A DNA stretch of 64,000 nucleotides from Cytobacillus sp. NCCP-133 (GCF_026011715.1 NZ_BRVM01000001.1:653021-717020), one strand, 5' to 3'. Shown: positions 27,977-37,575, counted from the stretch's first letter. Numbers and translations are program-made. Notes: a model not told the origin generated them from the letters alone.

Positions 27977-29272
27977 TTATAGCTGGTTTTCATATGCCTT
28001 CTGGAACTTTTGAATATCGCCGGCACCCATAAACATAATCACACTGTCTTCATGTTTTTTTAATACAGCTGTTTCTTCTTCGTTCAAAATCTCTGCATCT
28101 GGTATTTTAGCCTTTAAATCATCGATCGTAAGTTTTCCATGGTTCTCACGGGCAGAGCCGAAAATTTCGCACAGATAGACTTTGTCAGCCAAATTAAGGC
28201 TTGCAGCAAAATCATCCAAAAATGCTTGAGTTCTCGTAAAAGTATGCGGCTGGAATATAGCTACGACTTCCTTTTCTGGATATTTTTGTCTCGCTGCCTC
28301 TACTGTAGCCTTTATCTCTGTCGGATGATGGGCGTAGTCATCAATAATGACTTGTGACCCCACAGCCTTTTCCGAGAATCTTCTTTTAACACCTTCAAAA
28401 GAGAGAAGGTGCCCCTGAACAATCTTTGCCTCTATTTCTTCGTAATGGCAAATTGCTATGACAGCCAGGGAGTTTAAGACATTATGGTCCCCATATGCCG
28501 GAATAGAGAATGTTTCATAGAAGGTGTTGCGGACGAACACATCAAATGTCGTCCCTTCCGTTGTTTTAACCACATTGCGTGCCTGGAAATCATTGTCTTC
28601 CCCAAAACCGTAAAATACAACTGGCACTTTAGCCTGGATTTTTTGCAGCTGTTCGTCGTCACCGCACGCAAAAATCCCCTTATTCACCTGCCATGACATC
28701 TCCTGAAAGGCAGAGAAAACATCATCAATGTTGGCAAAGTAATCAGGATGATCAAAATCAATATTTGTCATGATCGCATAATCAGGGAAATACGAAAGGA
28801 AATGCCTTCTGTACTCACAAGCTTCGAATACAAAATACTCCGCTTCTTCGTCCCCTTTGCCCGTTCCGTCTCCAATAAGGAATGAAGTTGGTTTTGCGCC
28901 CCTCATAACATGTGCAAGCAAACCTGTAGTAGACGTTTTTCCATGTGCACCTGTAACCGCGATGCTCGTGAACCTTTTCATAAAGTCACCTAAAAAACGA
29001 TGATAACGCACAATAGGCAAGCCAAGTTTCATTGCTTCAACAATCTCTTCATGCGTGTCCGGATAGGCATTCCCAGCGATTACTGTCATGCCCGGCTTTA
29101 TATTTTCCTTTTGAAAGGGAAGGATCTTTATTCCTGATTTTTCAAGGGCCACCTGAGTAAAAAAGTGTTTCTCATAATCGGAGCCCTGAACCTGATAGTT
29201 CATATCATGCAGAACTTGCGCCAACGCACTCATTCCAGACCCCTTAATACCGACGAAATGGTAAATAGTCAT
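27977..29272 (-). CDS. murC: UDP-N-acetylmuramate--L-alanine ligase
   Basis: It adds L-Ala to UDP-MurNAc, the first amino acid step of peptidoglycan precursor synthesis in the cytoplasm. The 431 residues show the Rossmann UDP-binding start [20 protein letters not shown], the ATP loop [13 protein letters not shown] (about 109-121), IDFDHPDYF and [10 protein letters not shown] (about 294-303), all classic MurC features. I start at 29272, where GGAGGTT precedes the ATG; the alternative five codons upstream lies at the ribosome site. Confidence 0.97.
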   Translation of the reverse strand: MTIYHFVGIKGSGMSALAQVLHDMNYQVQGSDYEKHFFTQVALEKSGIKILPFQKENIKPGMTVIAGNAYPDTHEEIVEAMKLGLPIVRYHRFLGDFMKRFTSIAVTGAHGKTSTTGLLAHVMRGAKPTSFLIGDGTGKGDEEAEYFVFEACEYRRHFLSYFPDYAIMTNIDFDHPDYFANIDDVFSAFQEMSWQVNKGIFACGDDEQLQKIQAKVPVVFYGFGEDNDFQARNVVKTTEGTTFDVFVRNTFYETFSIPAYGDHNVLNSLAVIAICHYEEIEAKIVQGHLLSFEGVKRRFSEKAVGSQVIIDDYAHHPTEIKATVEAARQKYPEKEVVAIFQPHTFTRTQAFLDDFAASLNLADKVYLCEIFGSARENHGKLTIDDLKAKIPDAEILNEEETAVLKKHEDSVIMFMGAGDIQKFQKAYENQL

Positions 29273-29496
29273 ATAAAGAACCTCCAACCATCGTATATCT
29301 GTAAAACAGTATATGACATATATCTAGATTTGCGCATATCCCCTAATAGGACATGCTCCACTGACTGTGCCAGCAAGATGTTCAATTGTCCTCTTTGTTG
29401 AACACACACTTTAATGTATTGAATCATTATAACATTATTTATTTATAAAAATCTATGTAACGTATTGCCAGTTGACTATTCCCTAAATAAAGTGAA

Positions 29497-29633
29497 ACTT
29501 CAATTAGCGGGGGCTTTATTCCCGCTAATTGTTAGTTGAACCAATCGGGCCTTTACGGGCAGTTGGACTCCCGCTATTCCTCCTTCAATTCCTTCTGAAG
29601 TCTTGAAGTGGGGGTCTTACTGCCCGTTAGACT
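29497..29633 (-). repeat. Second hairpin repeat family, copy 2B
   Basis: On the minus strand: TCTAACGGGCAGTAAGACCC, then CTTCAAGACTTCAGAAGGAA (hairpin), CAACTGCCCGTAAAGGCCCG with ATTGGT, a perfect AATTAGCGGG/CCCGCTAATT hairpin, and the terminus GAAGTTTCACTTT. It shares the CTGCCCGTAAA-GCCCGATTGGT block and the terminus with copy 2A. It overlaps the last codons of the unknown gene at 29617-30276. Confidence 0.78.
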
Positions 29634-30276
29634 GCGATAAAAAATATAAAACATTTGTTTTTAGAAAAGATCTCCACGTTAATTCAGGATATTTGACTTT
29701 TGCCTCGGAATAAGCTTCTAGCATTTCCTCTACAGTCAGCGGATCCTTAACAGACAGTATGGGACCTACCGCCAAGTCATAAATCTGAATCGGAATTTTT
29801 CGAATGAAAAACCATTGGCCAGGCAGCAAGTCAGGCAAATCACTTTGCCTCATACGGAATGGCCGCTGATCTTCTGCTCCTGCCACAGTAATCACTTTAT
29901 GGTCATTGCTTATGATCCTTACCGGCTCTATTGCAGATGTTAAAAACAGAGCCCCTTGGATTAAGTCAGGCTCTGAAAGCTTCCGGGAATTGTTTTTCAA
30001 AAAAAGGCTGAACATGGTTGAGCCTTGTATGGTTTTATAATCAAACAGAAGCCAATTCTGAAATACTTCCGATTGCAATGGCGTAAACAGTATTTCAGGC
30101 TGAAGGCCGAGCGCTTTTCGAAAAAGATATTTTGCCCGAACCTTCTCCCTGATATTTGCAGTCCGTTCTGTATAAACCATGGCTCCTTTATGTAACTGTA
30201 CAGCAATTTTCTCTCCCTGCAGCTGCTTAGCCTCACGGTAAGACTTAAAATCCAAAATTGAGCCGTCCATATCCAT
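29617..30276 (-). CDS. Conserved-looking protein of unknown function, C-terminus supplied by a repeat
   Basis: A 219-residue soluble-looking protein beginning MDMDGSILDFKSYREAKQLQ. I do not recognise the family. It is mixed alpha/beta, with no signal peptide, no membrane helix and no clear catalytic motif. The central part (LLFDYKTIQGSTMFSLFL, about 75-92) and FRMRQSDLPDLLPGQWFFI (about 138-156) look folded rather than random. AAGGAGC lies seven bases before the ATG. It follows nicotinate phosphoribosyltransferase by 49 bases, so the two are probably co-transcribed. The final residues, SQSNGQ, and the TAA come from the hairpin repeat 2B, so the native C-terminus was probably altered slightly. 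Confidence 0.72.
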   Translation of the reverse strand: MDMDGSILDFKSYREAKQLQGEKIAVQLHKGAMVYTERTANIREKVRAKYLFRKALGLQPEILFTPLQSEVFQNWLLFDYKTIQGSTMFSLFLKNNSRKLSEPDLIQGALFLTSAIEPVRIISNDHKVITVAGAEDQRPFRMRQSDLPDLLPGQWFFIRKIPIQIYDLAVGPILSVKDPLTVEEMLEAYSEAKVKYPELTWRSFLKTNVLYFLSQSNGQ

Positions 30277-30325
30277 CCAGGATGCTCCTTACTTGTTTGT
30301 TAATAGGTATTAGTGCGCTGATCAA

Positions 30326-31423
30326 TTATTCCACTTTTTCAAGACGGGGGTTCGGCCGATAGCGACGGCCAGCCTTTGCAGCATGCTTTCCATCTATCAT
30401 AACATTATCGCCTGTGAATCCCGTTGTGATCCTCAAGAGGCTGCTTCCGACTCCATACGTATCTACTGGAACTCCCCGCTCTTCAAATTCACGAATCCGA
30501 GACTCGGTAAAGCCACCGCTTACCACAATTTTCACATGGTGAAAGCCTTCATCATCCAAGGCTTTTCTTAAGGCATAGATCAGCTCGGCATTTACGCCTC
30601 GAGGATCAAATGTTCCAAGCAGATGCTGGTTCCTTAGGAAATACTGATCAATCATAGTTCTTGAAGTATCTATCCGGACACCCTTTAGAGTGTTTCCAAA
30701 CGCCCTTGCAGCTTTCAATGAATCCGTGATTGCATCATTATTATAATCAGCCAAGGCTACCAGTTCATCTTCAGGGAACGTTTCGTGATAAGCTTTTGTA
30801 GCTGCTACGATGTCGCCCTCGAACATTTGGATTAGTGCGTGCGGCATCGTTCCCATGCCTTTTTTTCCCCACCATTCGTTCATAGCATGTGTAGCCTGGG
30901 CAGTCGCGCCGCCAATAAAAGCTGCGTATCCGTCTCCGGCCTGGGTAATAAAGTGGTCATCACGGTCTCCCATAAAAATGACCTGCTTTTGAATCCCTGA
31001 AGCACCTGCCGCTTTAACCACATTATATACATTCGTTGCGACTGAAGTTCTTCTGGCCAGGATTCCATCTATGATGCCCTCCAAATAACCGAAATCCTGA
31101 TATCTTCCGGTAATCGTCAGGACTGTTTCAAACGGAGAAATCTTATCGCCATCTTTTAAAGAGTTAATCTCCAGATCATCTGGACGATCTGCAAATGTTT
31201 TGAGAAGGGCAATCACTTCATCAGTCCCGCATAAAACGGCTTGGTTCTTCTGGAAGAATTGCATCGTTACGACTTTTTCTTCATGGTGTTTCTTTACAAT
31301 TTCCCTGGTCTTGAGAAAATAAACTGCTGAAAACCAGCCATCTCTTACACGTTCATCAAATTTAAATGTCTGGTTTGTCAGACGTTTTATTTCCCCTTTT
31401 ACCTTCATTTCAATTTCTTTCAT
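30326..31423 (-). CDS. pncB: Nicotinate phosphoribosyltransferase
   Basis: It converts nicotinate and PRPP to nicotinate mononucleotide in NAD salvage. The 365-residue protein is the shorter type. It has DGWFSAVYFLKT at the N-terminus, FQKNQAVLCGTDEVI, the GYLEGIIDGILARRTSVATN region (about 113-132), and the PRPP/phosphate-binding segments GVRIDTS (about 247-253) and IVVSGGFTESRI..YGVGSSLL (about 300-330). AAGGAGCC precedes the ATG. It lies downstream of sftA, with paired hairpins between. Quinolinate phosphoribosyltransferase is less likely given the length and the N-terminal domain. Confidence 0.88.
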   Translation of the reverse strand: MKEIEMKVKGEIKRLTNQTFKFDERVRDGWFSAVYFLKTREIVKKHHEEKVVTMQFFQKNQAVLCGTDEVIALLKTFADRPDDLEINSLKDGDKISPFETVLTITGRYQDFGYLEGIIDGILARRTSVATNVYNVVKAAGASGIQKQVIFMGDRDDHFITQAGDGYAAFIGGATAQATHAMNEWWGKKGMGTMPHALIQMFEGDIVAATKAYHETFPEDELVALADYNNDAITDSLKAARAFGNTLKGVRIDTSRTMIDQYFLRNQHLLGTFDPRGVNAELIYALRKALDDEGFHHVKIVVSGGFTESRIREFEERGVPVDTYGVGSSLLRITTGFTGDNVMIDGKHAAKAGRRYRPNPRLEKVE

Positions 31424-31449
31424 TCCTAAGGCTCCTTACAAATATTAAA

Positions 31450-31530
31450 GAAAGCAGAAAGCCTGCTGACTTGGATTAGCAAGGGAGCAGGCCTTAAAGC
31501 CGGCAGCCGCCAGCTTTAAATAGCTTTCTT
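31450..31530 (-). terminator. Paired stem-loops between sftA and pncB
   Basis: On the minus strand AAAGCTGGC(GGCT)GCCGGCTTT is followed by GCCTGCT(18-base loop)AGCAGGC and TTTCTGCTTTCTTT. The second may be an sftA terminator with partial read-through into pncB. I could not match it to a known riboswitch. Confidence 0.5.
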
Positions 31531-31588
31531 AGTTTATCAATGTTATTATTTCTATTGTTTTTAACATGCAAGTAAAGAATACCATGTA

Positions 31589-34500
31589 TTAATTTAATGT
31601 ACTAGTGTCTTGTAAAGATTCGAGGTCTGCTTGGGTAATCAGGACATCTCTTGGCTTACTGCCTCTATTCTCAGAAATAAATCCCTGCTTCTCCATCATA
31701 TCAATCAATCGTGCTGCCCTGTTATAGCCAATTTTGAACCTTCTTTGCAGGCTGGAAGTCGAAGTTGCTCCCTGATCCACTACGTACTCGCATGCTTCAA
31801 AAAATAGCTCATCCTCTTCTTCAACAATTTGGGCTTTCTTTAAGAGCTCTTCCTGTTCAAATAAATAGTCCGGATCGCCCTCCCTGCGAACATGGGCTAC
31901 AACGTCGTCAATTTCACTGTCCGATACGAATGTTCCCTGGAGGCGGACTGGTTTGGACGATCCATTTTCAAGAAATAGCATGTCTCCTCGGCCCAGGAGC
32001 TTTTCTGCTCCGCCTATATCGATTATGGTTCTTGAATCAACCTGAGATGAGACTGAAAACGCAATTCTCGTTGGAACATTTGCTTTTATCAGTCCGGTAA
32101 TAACATCTACAGATGGGCGCTGGGTTGCAATAATAAGGTGGATGCCGCACGCCCTGGCTTTCTGGGCAATCCGGCAAATCGCTTCCTCCACATCTGCAGG
32201 AGACATCATCATTAAGTCTGCAAGCTCATCAATTACAATTACCATAAATGGCAGTTTTTCCGAATAGCGTTTATGCTCCTCTGCCAATTCATTAAAACGG
32301 TTTATATCTCTGACGCCTGCATGGGCGAATAATTCATATCTGCGCTCCATCTCTTCTACAGCCCACTTTAAAGCAGCTGTAGCCGCCTTGACATCTGTAA
32401 TAACAGGGCTGACCAGATGGGGAATCCGGTTAAAAGGCGCAAGCTCAACCATTTTCGGATCAATTAGCAGCAGTTTTAATTCATCAGGGCTTGCCTTATA
32501 AAGCAAGCTCACAAGGATCGTATTAATGCATACGCTTTTTCCAGAACCGGTCGCGCCTGCAATCAATCCGTGCGGCATTTTTCTTAAGTCAGTAACAATC
32601 GGCATTCCTGATATATCAAGACCCAAGATAGCTGTTAAAGGCGATTCACTATTTTGAAATTCTGAAGTGTTGATAATCTCGCTGATCAAGACGGGACGGC
32701 TGCTTTGGTTCGGTACTTCGATCCCAATTGTATGCTTGCCTGGAATCGGCGCTTCAATCCGTATGTCTTTTGCAGCAAGGCTAAGCTTAATGTCATCTGA
32801 AAGATTCGTAATTTTGTTCACTTTCACACCTGGTTCCGGCTGTACCTCAAATCTCGTAACAGATGGACCTTGTGTTACATTGACAACCCTGGCCCTGACA
32901 TTGAAATTCTTCAATGTGGAGTTCAGCATTTGCTCCTGCTCATACAGCCAATCGGAATTCTCATCCTTGATTACAGGGGGCGTCAGCAGTGTTTTGGAAG
33001 GAAACGCGTAATAAGAGATTTCATATTCTTCCTTTTGGGTGATCACTTTGAGACCGTCCGTTTCAGGTAATTGATGATTTTGTGAAGCAGGATGCTGTAC
33101 CGGTTCAGCTGTTTGGCTTGATGCGCTGTCAACATTTCTGTGGTCCTCAGCAATTTCAACCCCTGCAGCTGTTTGCTGGATATTCTCTAAAGGGAATCTG
33201 GCGACTTTATTTTTTTTTTGCTGTTCTTCTTCACTTTTTGTTATCGTTTCTGCCGGTTTCTCTAACTGCCTTTGATGGTTTAGTTTTTTTCTATCATTGT
33301 TTAGCATGATGACATTGAACGGTATATGGCCCCTGCTTGAAGTCATCTTCTCTCCTGGAACCTTGGCGGCTGGCTTTGAATCTTCGAATGATTCCTTTTC
33401 AGATTCCAAAAAAGCTGATTCCTGCTTTTGCACCGCTTCGGACACTTCTGAGCTTTTAGCCTGTAACTGTTCAGCGTTTGCAGCATCGGCTCCGAGATCA
33501 CTCGGTTCAGGACTTGCTTGTACTATGGAATCTGCCGGAAGGTGAGTACCGCTAGTAGCCTGAGGCATAGCTTCTTCGCATAATTCAAATTCTGCTTGGG
33601 CTTTCTGGATGACCTCGGAATCAGGCTGTTCTTTATCAAAAGCTCCAGCTTCCTCCTGCATTACTGTCTTATCCATTTCAGGGGTTACCTGCAATACTTC
33701 CTTCGAATCAAATTCCAGATTCCCTTCACTGGTTTCTTCAATTACGGGCGCAAGCTCTAAATCCTCCCGATTTGATTCTTGTTTCATTTCACCGCTTTTT
33801 TCTGAAGATTCATCCATAATACTGTTGAATTCTGCCTTTTGGCCGTGTTCAGCTGAACGCCCATGTCTTTCCTCTTCAAAACTTGGCCGTAATACATCCG
33901 TAACGGCTTGCTTAAAGTGAATCTTAAATTCAGCTGCATTTGCTTCATCTTCAAGTTCAGTGAACTCATTGTCTCTTAAATTTTTTTCTTGCTCGCCCTC
34001 TTTAATAACATTGGATACTTCCTCTTCTTGAAGAGCAAAGTCCAGCAAATCACTTATATTAGCCTTTGAGGAGCTTTTATGTTCATGGGCTGCCTCCATT
34101 TCATCTTGTTCATTGTATACTGGCACGAATGGCGCTTCCCCATCTGTCTGATCTGACTCAGTTTGCTTGGCTGTTTCGCTATTTTCTTCAGGTACTTCGA
34201 ACATTAAATTTGAAGCCTCGCCAATTAAATACTTTATGGCTTTAGGCTTATCGGTTTCCAACGCAGCTGACTGAGCGTGGAAGGCTTCGAGCTTTTCTGA
34301 GATGGTTTCTTCTTGCGCAATGTCTCTTTTCACGTTTTCTGGGGCATTTGCCCTTTTAGGAGGCATCTGCTGGATTTTGCGCATAACCTCATCGTATGTA
34401 AGTTCACTCGGTTTAAATTCTGAAGCCTTCCGATCTGGCTTGTTGATTGAAGCACCTGGCCTTGGTCTCTTAAAACCATAAATGGGCGACGGTATTTCTG

Positions 34501-34912
34501 TGGGCTGGAATGGCCTCTTCTTGTTGGCAGCTTCTCTTTCATTCCTTGTCAATGGTCTCTCTTCTTTTGTCACTGGAGCTGCGGGCTTTCTCTGCTGCTC
34601 TCTTTCTGCCATGCGCGGCTGCCTCTTTTCTGGCTTTCTATCAGGCTGCTCTCGTTTTTCAACAGGACGTGGGCGAGGCCTCGGCCTCCCATTTTCCTGT
34701 TCGCTCTCATTGTCAGGGATTACCGGAAAACGGAACTGCCCTTTCGGATATTGGTAAACCACCTTTGCATCTACGTCCCTTGAGCTGTCCTTGGTACTCT
34801 TGGATGGCGGCAGCTGTAAATTCTTAACCTCTTCGTCAGCATATTCTTCTATATTCTCATATTCATCTTCATCATTTTTGAACATGTGGAACAGCTTTTT
34901 GATCCAACTCAT
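31589..34912 (-). CDS. sftA: DNA translocase SftA (FtsK/SpoIIIE family)
   Basis: A soluble septum-associated FtsK-family ATPase that clears DNA from the closing division septum. The 1107 residues divide into a long, acidic, low-complexity N-terminal part (about 1-640: Pro/Arg-rich PRPRPRPVEKREQPDRKPEK, then Glu/Ser-rich) and the motor. The motor has Walker A GATGSGKSVCIN near residue 785 and Walker B MVIVIDELADLMM near 895. A C-terminal winged-helix gamma domain follows (TSTSSLQRRFKIGYNRAARL). There are no N-terminal membrane helices, which separates it from SpoIIIE. It is longer than the about 950-residue B. subtilis protein owing to the linker. Confidence 0.94.
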   Translation of the reverse strand: MSWIKKLFHMFKNDEDEYENIEEYADEEVKNLQLPPSKSTKDSSRDVDAKVVYQYPKGQFRFPVIPDNESEQENGRPRPRPRPVEKREQPDRKPEKRQPRMAEREQQRKPAAPVTKEERPLTRNEREAANKKRPFQPTEIPSPIYGFKRPRPGASINKPDRKASEFKPSELTYDEVMRKIQQMPPKRANAPENVKRDIAQEETISEKLEAFHAQSAALETDKPKAIKYLIGEASNLMFEVPEENSETAKQTESDQTDGEAPFVPVYNEQDEMEAAHEHKSSSKANISDLLDFALQEEEVSNVIKEGEQEKNLRDNEFTELEDEANAAEFKIHFKQAVTDVLRPSFEEERHGRSAEHGQKAEFNSIMDESSEKSGEMKQESNREDLELAPVIEETSEGNLEFDSKEVLQVTPEMDKTVMQEEAGAFDKEQPDSEVIQKAQAEFELCEEAMPQATSGTHLPADSIVQASPEPSDLGADAANAEQLQAKSSEVSEAVQKQESAFLESEKESFEDSKPAAKVPGEKMTSSRGHIPFNVIMLNNDRKKLNHQRQLEKPAETITKSEEEQQKKNKVARFPLENIQQTAAGVEIAEDHRNVDSASSQTAEPVQHPASQNHQLPETDGLKVITQKEEYEISYYAFPSKTLLTPPVIKDENSDWLYEQEQMLNSTLKNFNVRARVVNVTQGPSVTRFEVQPEPGVKVNKITNLSDDIKLSLAAKDIRIEAPIPGKHTIGIEVPNQSSRPVLISEIINTSEFQNSESPLTAILGLDISGMPIVTDLRKMPHGLIAGATGSGKSVCINTILVSLLYKASPDELKLLLIDPKMVELAPFNRIPHLVSPVITDVKAATAALKWAVEEMERRYELFAHAGVRDINRFNELAEEHKRYSEKLPFMVIVIDELADLMMMSPADVEEAICRIAQKARACGIHLIIATQRPSVDVITGLIKANVPTRIAFSVSSQVDSRTIIDIGGAEKLLGRGDMLFLENGSSKPVRLQGTFVSDSEIDDVVAHVRREGDPDYLFEQEELLKKAQIVEEEDELFFEACEYVVDQGATSTSSLQRRFKIGYNRAARLIDMMEKQGFISENRGSKPRDVLITQADLESLQDTSTLN

Positions 34913-35041
34913 TCATATCAACTCTTTCTATTTAGAACTTTATTCGTCTATCTTTCTTATTTTATCAGGTATTCACGGTTTTTGAATAATAAAACCGAGA
35001 ATGAGACCATTTAAAGACAGAATGGGTAAATTTACAAACAA

Positions 35042-35206
35042 ATGGAGGGTTTAAGCCATACTTTGGACTCAATCTCTGATGAATGGTTCATAGGGCTTTC
35101 TGTAAGACTTATTGCCTGCGGATGGGAGCAGCTATTCGTTGAAATAATCATTTCCTATAAAAACCTTCAAAAACCACAGGCATATCCATCTTACACTAGG
35201 ACCTGA
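35042..35206 (+). CDS. Small Sda-like protein (possible sporulation kinase inhibitor paralogue)
   Basis: A 54-codon frame too short for routine calling. It contains SISDEWFIGLSVRLIACGWE then QLFVEIIISYKNL. Laid on B. subtilis Sda ([20 protein letters not shown] then FIELIENEIKRR) without gaps, the SDE, the I three residues later, the basic residue, the F-(V/I)-E-(I/L)-I core and the helical-hairpin spacing all line up. Sda blocks the sporulation kinase KinA. The ATG at 35042 overlaps a GGAGGG. A TTG at 35063 (47 residues) is the alternative start. A hairpin follows at 35234. Function is inference. Confidence 0.45.
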   Translation: MEGLSHTLDSISDEWFIGLSVRLIACGWEQLFVEIIISYKNLQKPQAYPSYTRT

Positions 35207-35233
35207 GGAGGTTCTTAAAAGTTTCCAGCCCCC

Positions 35234-35262
35234 AAACGGCTACCCGGCTTCTCGCCGTTTTA
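35234..35262 (+). terminator. Hairpin after the Sda-like frame
   Basis: AAACGGC(13-base loop)GCCGTTT followed by TAAACC; a weak terminator for the small gene. Confidence 0.45.
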
Positions 35263-35307
35263 AACCTGGACTCGTCTGGGTTCCATAATGGCAAAAGGTA
35301 CTTTAGA

Positions 35308-35338
35308 AAATGAAAAAGGACCACTTCTAGTGATCCAC
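35308..35338 (-). terminator. Intrinsic terminator of ytpQ
   Basis: On the minus strand GGATCACT(AGA)AGTGGTCC is followed by TTTTTCATTTTC, just past the ytpQ stop. Confidence 0.75.
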
Positions 35339-35343
35339 TAATG

Positions 35344-36144
35344 CTACTTCTTTTTATTTTTTCCCAAAATAAAGATCGGTTCAAATTCTCCTTCTTCATA
35401 TAAGAATGATAAGGATGTAATAGGCACACGGCCGCTTGCAAAAAAGCTCATGGTCATTTGGGCAAGGACGTCATAGCCTGTTTCGTTTTTAATGTCGGCA
35501 ATAATCAGAACATCCTGATGAGGAACCGCTACAGCCATCGCCCCTTCCAATTTCCGCTTCATTTCTTTTATAAAAGATTCGTTCAGAATTCGGCTGGCAT
35601 CATATCCATCATTTTTATTTAAAAAATAAAAGGTATTGCCGGCGACGTTATCCGCCTTCATATCGGTTGATAGTGAACGGACATTAAACAGGGCCGTTTC
35701 TTTAATCCTCTCCGGAACCCAGCCCTCTTTTTCCATTAGCTGCTGATCGATGAGCCGGTAGGTTTTGCCAAGGTCCAGCGCGTAATAGATTCGTGTTTCA
35801 GCAGTATGGTCATCCGTTAAAAACGGAACACCCTCCTGTGATTCACCAGGGAAAGAGGTTGAACGAATGACAGGAAAAATATTTTTTTCATGCCCCGCCA
35901 AATGGGGATCTTTCACCATTGCTTGCAATCCCTCTTCCACATAATAAACGACTTCGTCAATTGCCTTTTCTTTTTGTTCCTGCCATTTGGCAATAATGCC
36001 TGGAAGGGAAATCGTAATTCCTTTTCCAGTCTCTGTATTTTCAATGCGGAGCTGGTCTTTCTCCCTGTCAAAGGAGAAAGTGCGATGATCCTTTGACAGC
36101 CGCTTTTCCAATTCATTCTTCATTTTTTTGCTGTCCATTTTCAT
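35344..36144 (-). CDS. ytpQ: YtpQ, DUF1444 family protein
   Basis: A 266-residue cytoplasmic protein of the DUF1444 family, matching YtpQ length. It starts [20 protein letters not shown] and contains [11 protein letters not shown] and [15 protein letters not shown]-terminal blocks [16 protein letters not shown] and [20 protein letters not shown] are conserved in the family as I recall it. Function is unknown. GGAGGGG lies six bases before ATG 36144; a longer upstream reading has no ribosome site. It is downstream of the thioredoxin-like ytpP, separated by a terminator. Confidence 0.87.
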   Translation of the reverse strand: MKMDSKKMKNELEKRLSKDHRTFSFDREKDQLRIENTETGKGITISLPGIIAKWQEQKEKAIDEVVYYVEEGLQAMVKDPHLAGHEKNIFPVIRSTSFPGESQEGVPFLTDDHTAETRIYYALDLGKTYRLIDQQLMEKEGWVPERIKETALFNVRSLSTDMKADNVAGNTFYFLNKNDGYDASRILNESFIKEMKRKLEGAMAVAVPHQDVLIIADIKNETGYDVLAQMTMSFFASGRVPITSLSFLYEEGEFEPIFILGKNKKK

Positions 36145-36190
36145 AATAAGCCCCTCCTTATGGGGATTGATTCCGAATAACATTTTACAC

Positions 36191-36228
36191 TAAAAAACCC
36201 TCTTTCTCAAAAGAGACGAAAAAGGGTG
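36191..36228 (-). terminator. Intrinsic terminator of ytpP
   Basis: On the minus strand ACCCTTTTTC and GAGAAAGAGGGT pair and are followed by six T residues. Confidence 0.8.
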
Positions 36229-36238
36229 CAAGCTCTGC

Positions 36239-36556
36239 TTATTTTTCAAGAGTCCCAATGAAGTTCTCAATTTCTTCCTGTGTTTTGCGGTCTTTGCTGA
36301 CAAAGCGGCCCAGCTCCTGGCCATCCTTATAGCCGATAAAGCTTGGGATGCCATACACATCCAGTTCAATGCAAAGATCAATGAATTGATCACGGTCTAC
36401 ATATATAAAATTGTAATCACTGAATTTTGCTTCTACATCTGGCATGATTGGATCAATTACCCTGCAGTCCGGACACCAATCAGCTGAAAACATAAAGAGA
36501 TGCCTTCCTTTGCTGCGCAGCTCGTTAAATTGCTCCAATGATTCTAACTTTCTCAT
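36239..36556 (-). CDS. ytpP: Thioredoxin-like protein YtpP
   Basis: A 105-residue cytoplasmic thioredoxin-fold protein with a dithiol active site C28-P-D-C31 in FSADWCPDCRVIDP and the cis-proline loop YGIPSFIGY (about 69-77). It probably reduces disulfides; its specific partner is unknown. Its ATG overlaps the stop of the upstream membrane-protein gene by four bases (ATGA), so it is translationally coupled to it. Confidence 0.92.
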   Translation of the reverse strand: MRKLESLEQFNELRSKGRHLFMFSADWCPDCRVIDPIMPDVEAKFSDYNFIYVDRDQFIDLCIELDVYGIPSFIGYKDGQELGRFVSKDRKTQEEIENFIGTLEK

Positions 36557-37575
36557 TTACTTTCTCCCCCTGTATTGATTTTCATGTCTCCGTACTGGAT
36601 CCATCCCTTTTTCCTCATATATTCAGATATTATCAAGCTAATTAGAGCAGGTCCAATAAAATGCAATACAATCACTTTTATTAAAATATCTGACCCAAAT
36701 CCCATCGTTGTAAAAGTCATAATCTGGCCGACAAGTCCGCTTGTTCCCATGCCCGCTCCGGCTGCGTTGTTTTCCATCAGCCATAGAGTTGTTCCGAAAG
36801 GTGCAAGAATCGCCCCAGCCAGGGTTGGGGGAATGAGAATTCGCGGATTCCTGATAATATTGGCAACTTGAAGCATAGAAGTCCCAATGCCAAGAGCAAT
36901 AAACCCGCCGATTTTATTTTCCCTAAAGCTACTTACAGCAAATCCGACCATTTGTGCCGCACAGCCAATGGTTGCAGCACCTGCGGCAAGCCCATGAAGA
37001 TCCAGCATAAGTGCAATTGCCGCCGAAGAGATGGGAGCTGTTAGTGCTAATCCCATTAATACAGCAACAATCACTCCCATTATGATAGGCCTTTGTTCAG
37101 TGCCCCACATGATCAGGCTGCCAAAGCTCTTCATTCCATAATCAATACCTGGGCCAATGGCTGTTGCAATAACATAACCAGATGCAATCGTGACAAGCGG
37201 GGTCACAATGATATCAACTTTAGTCTCTTTGCTGACGAGCTTACCAATTTCTGTAGAGATGAGTGCAGCAATAAAACTCCCGGCTGGCCCGCCTAGTGCG
37301 GCCCCAGCAGCCCCGCTTGCAATTGCCGAAAATACAACAAGCGGCGGAGCTTTCAAACCATAGGCGACTGCTACTCCAATCGCAGGACCCATTAGCCCCA
37401 TTGCCAGTACACCCATCTCAGTCAGATACGCCCAATTGAATTGATCTCCGATTGTTTTAATGATCAGCCCAATGATCAGCGAAGCAAAAAGACCTAAGGC
37501 CATGCTGCTTAGCGCATCAATAAAATAAACTTTAGCTGAAAGAGATACCCCTTTTCTATCCAGAAAGGCTTTCAT
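36553..37575 (-). CDS. PTS_EIIC_2 family membrane protein (PfoR-like)
   Basis: A very hydrophobic 340-residue protein with about ten membrane segments and glycine/alanine-rich loops (SAIASGAAGAALGGPAGSFI, LDLHGLAAGAATIGCAAQMV). This pattern is that of the PTS EIIC-like family typified by clostridial PfoR. No phosphorylation domains (EIIA/EIIB) are attached or nearby, so sugar transport is unproven. ATG 37575 has AGGGGGA upstream; the 32 codons before it lack a ribosome site. It overlaps ytpP by four bases. Confidence 0.78.
   Translation of the reverse strand: MKAFLDRKGVSLSAKVYFIDALSSMALGLFASLIIGLIIKTIGDQFNWAYLTEMGVLAMGLMGPAIGVAVAYGLKAPPLVVFSAIASGAAGAALGGPAGSFIAALISTEIGKLVSKETKVDIIVTPLVTIASGYVIATAIGPGIDYGMKSFGSLIMWGTEQRPIIMGVIVAVLMGLALTAPISSAAIALMLDLHGLAAGAATIGCAAQMVGFAVSSFRENKIGGFIALGIGTSMLQVANIIRNPRILIPPTLAGAILAPFGTTLWLMENNAAGAGMGTSGLVGQIMTFTTMGFGSDILIKVIVLHFIGPALISLIISEYMRKKGWIQYGDMKINTGGESK

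Noticed and set aside
31440-31530. Riboswitch controlling pncB
   Set aside because: Only two simple stem-loops can be seen. No conserved riboswitch core was recognised, so I list them as possible terminators.
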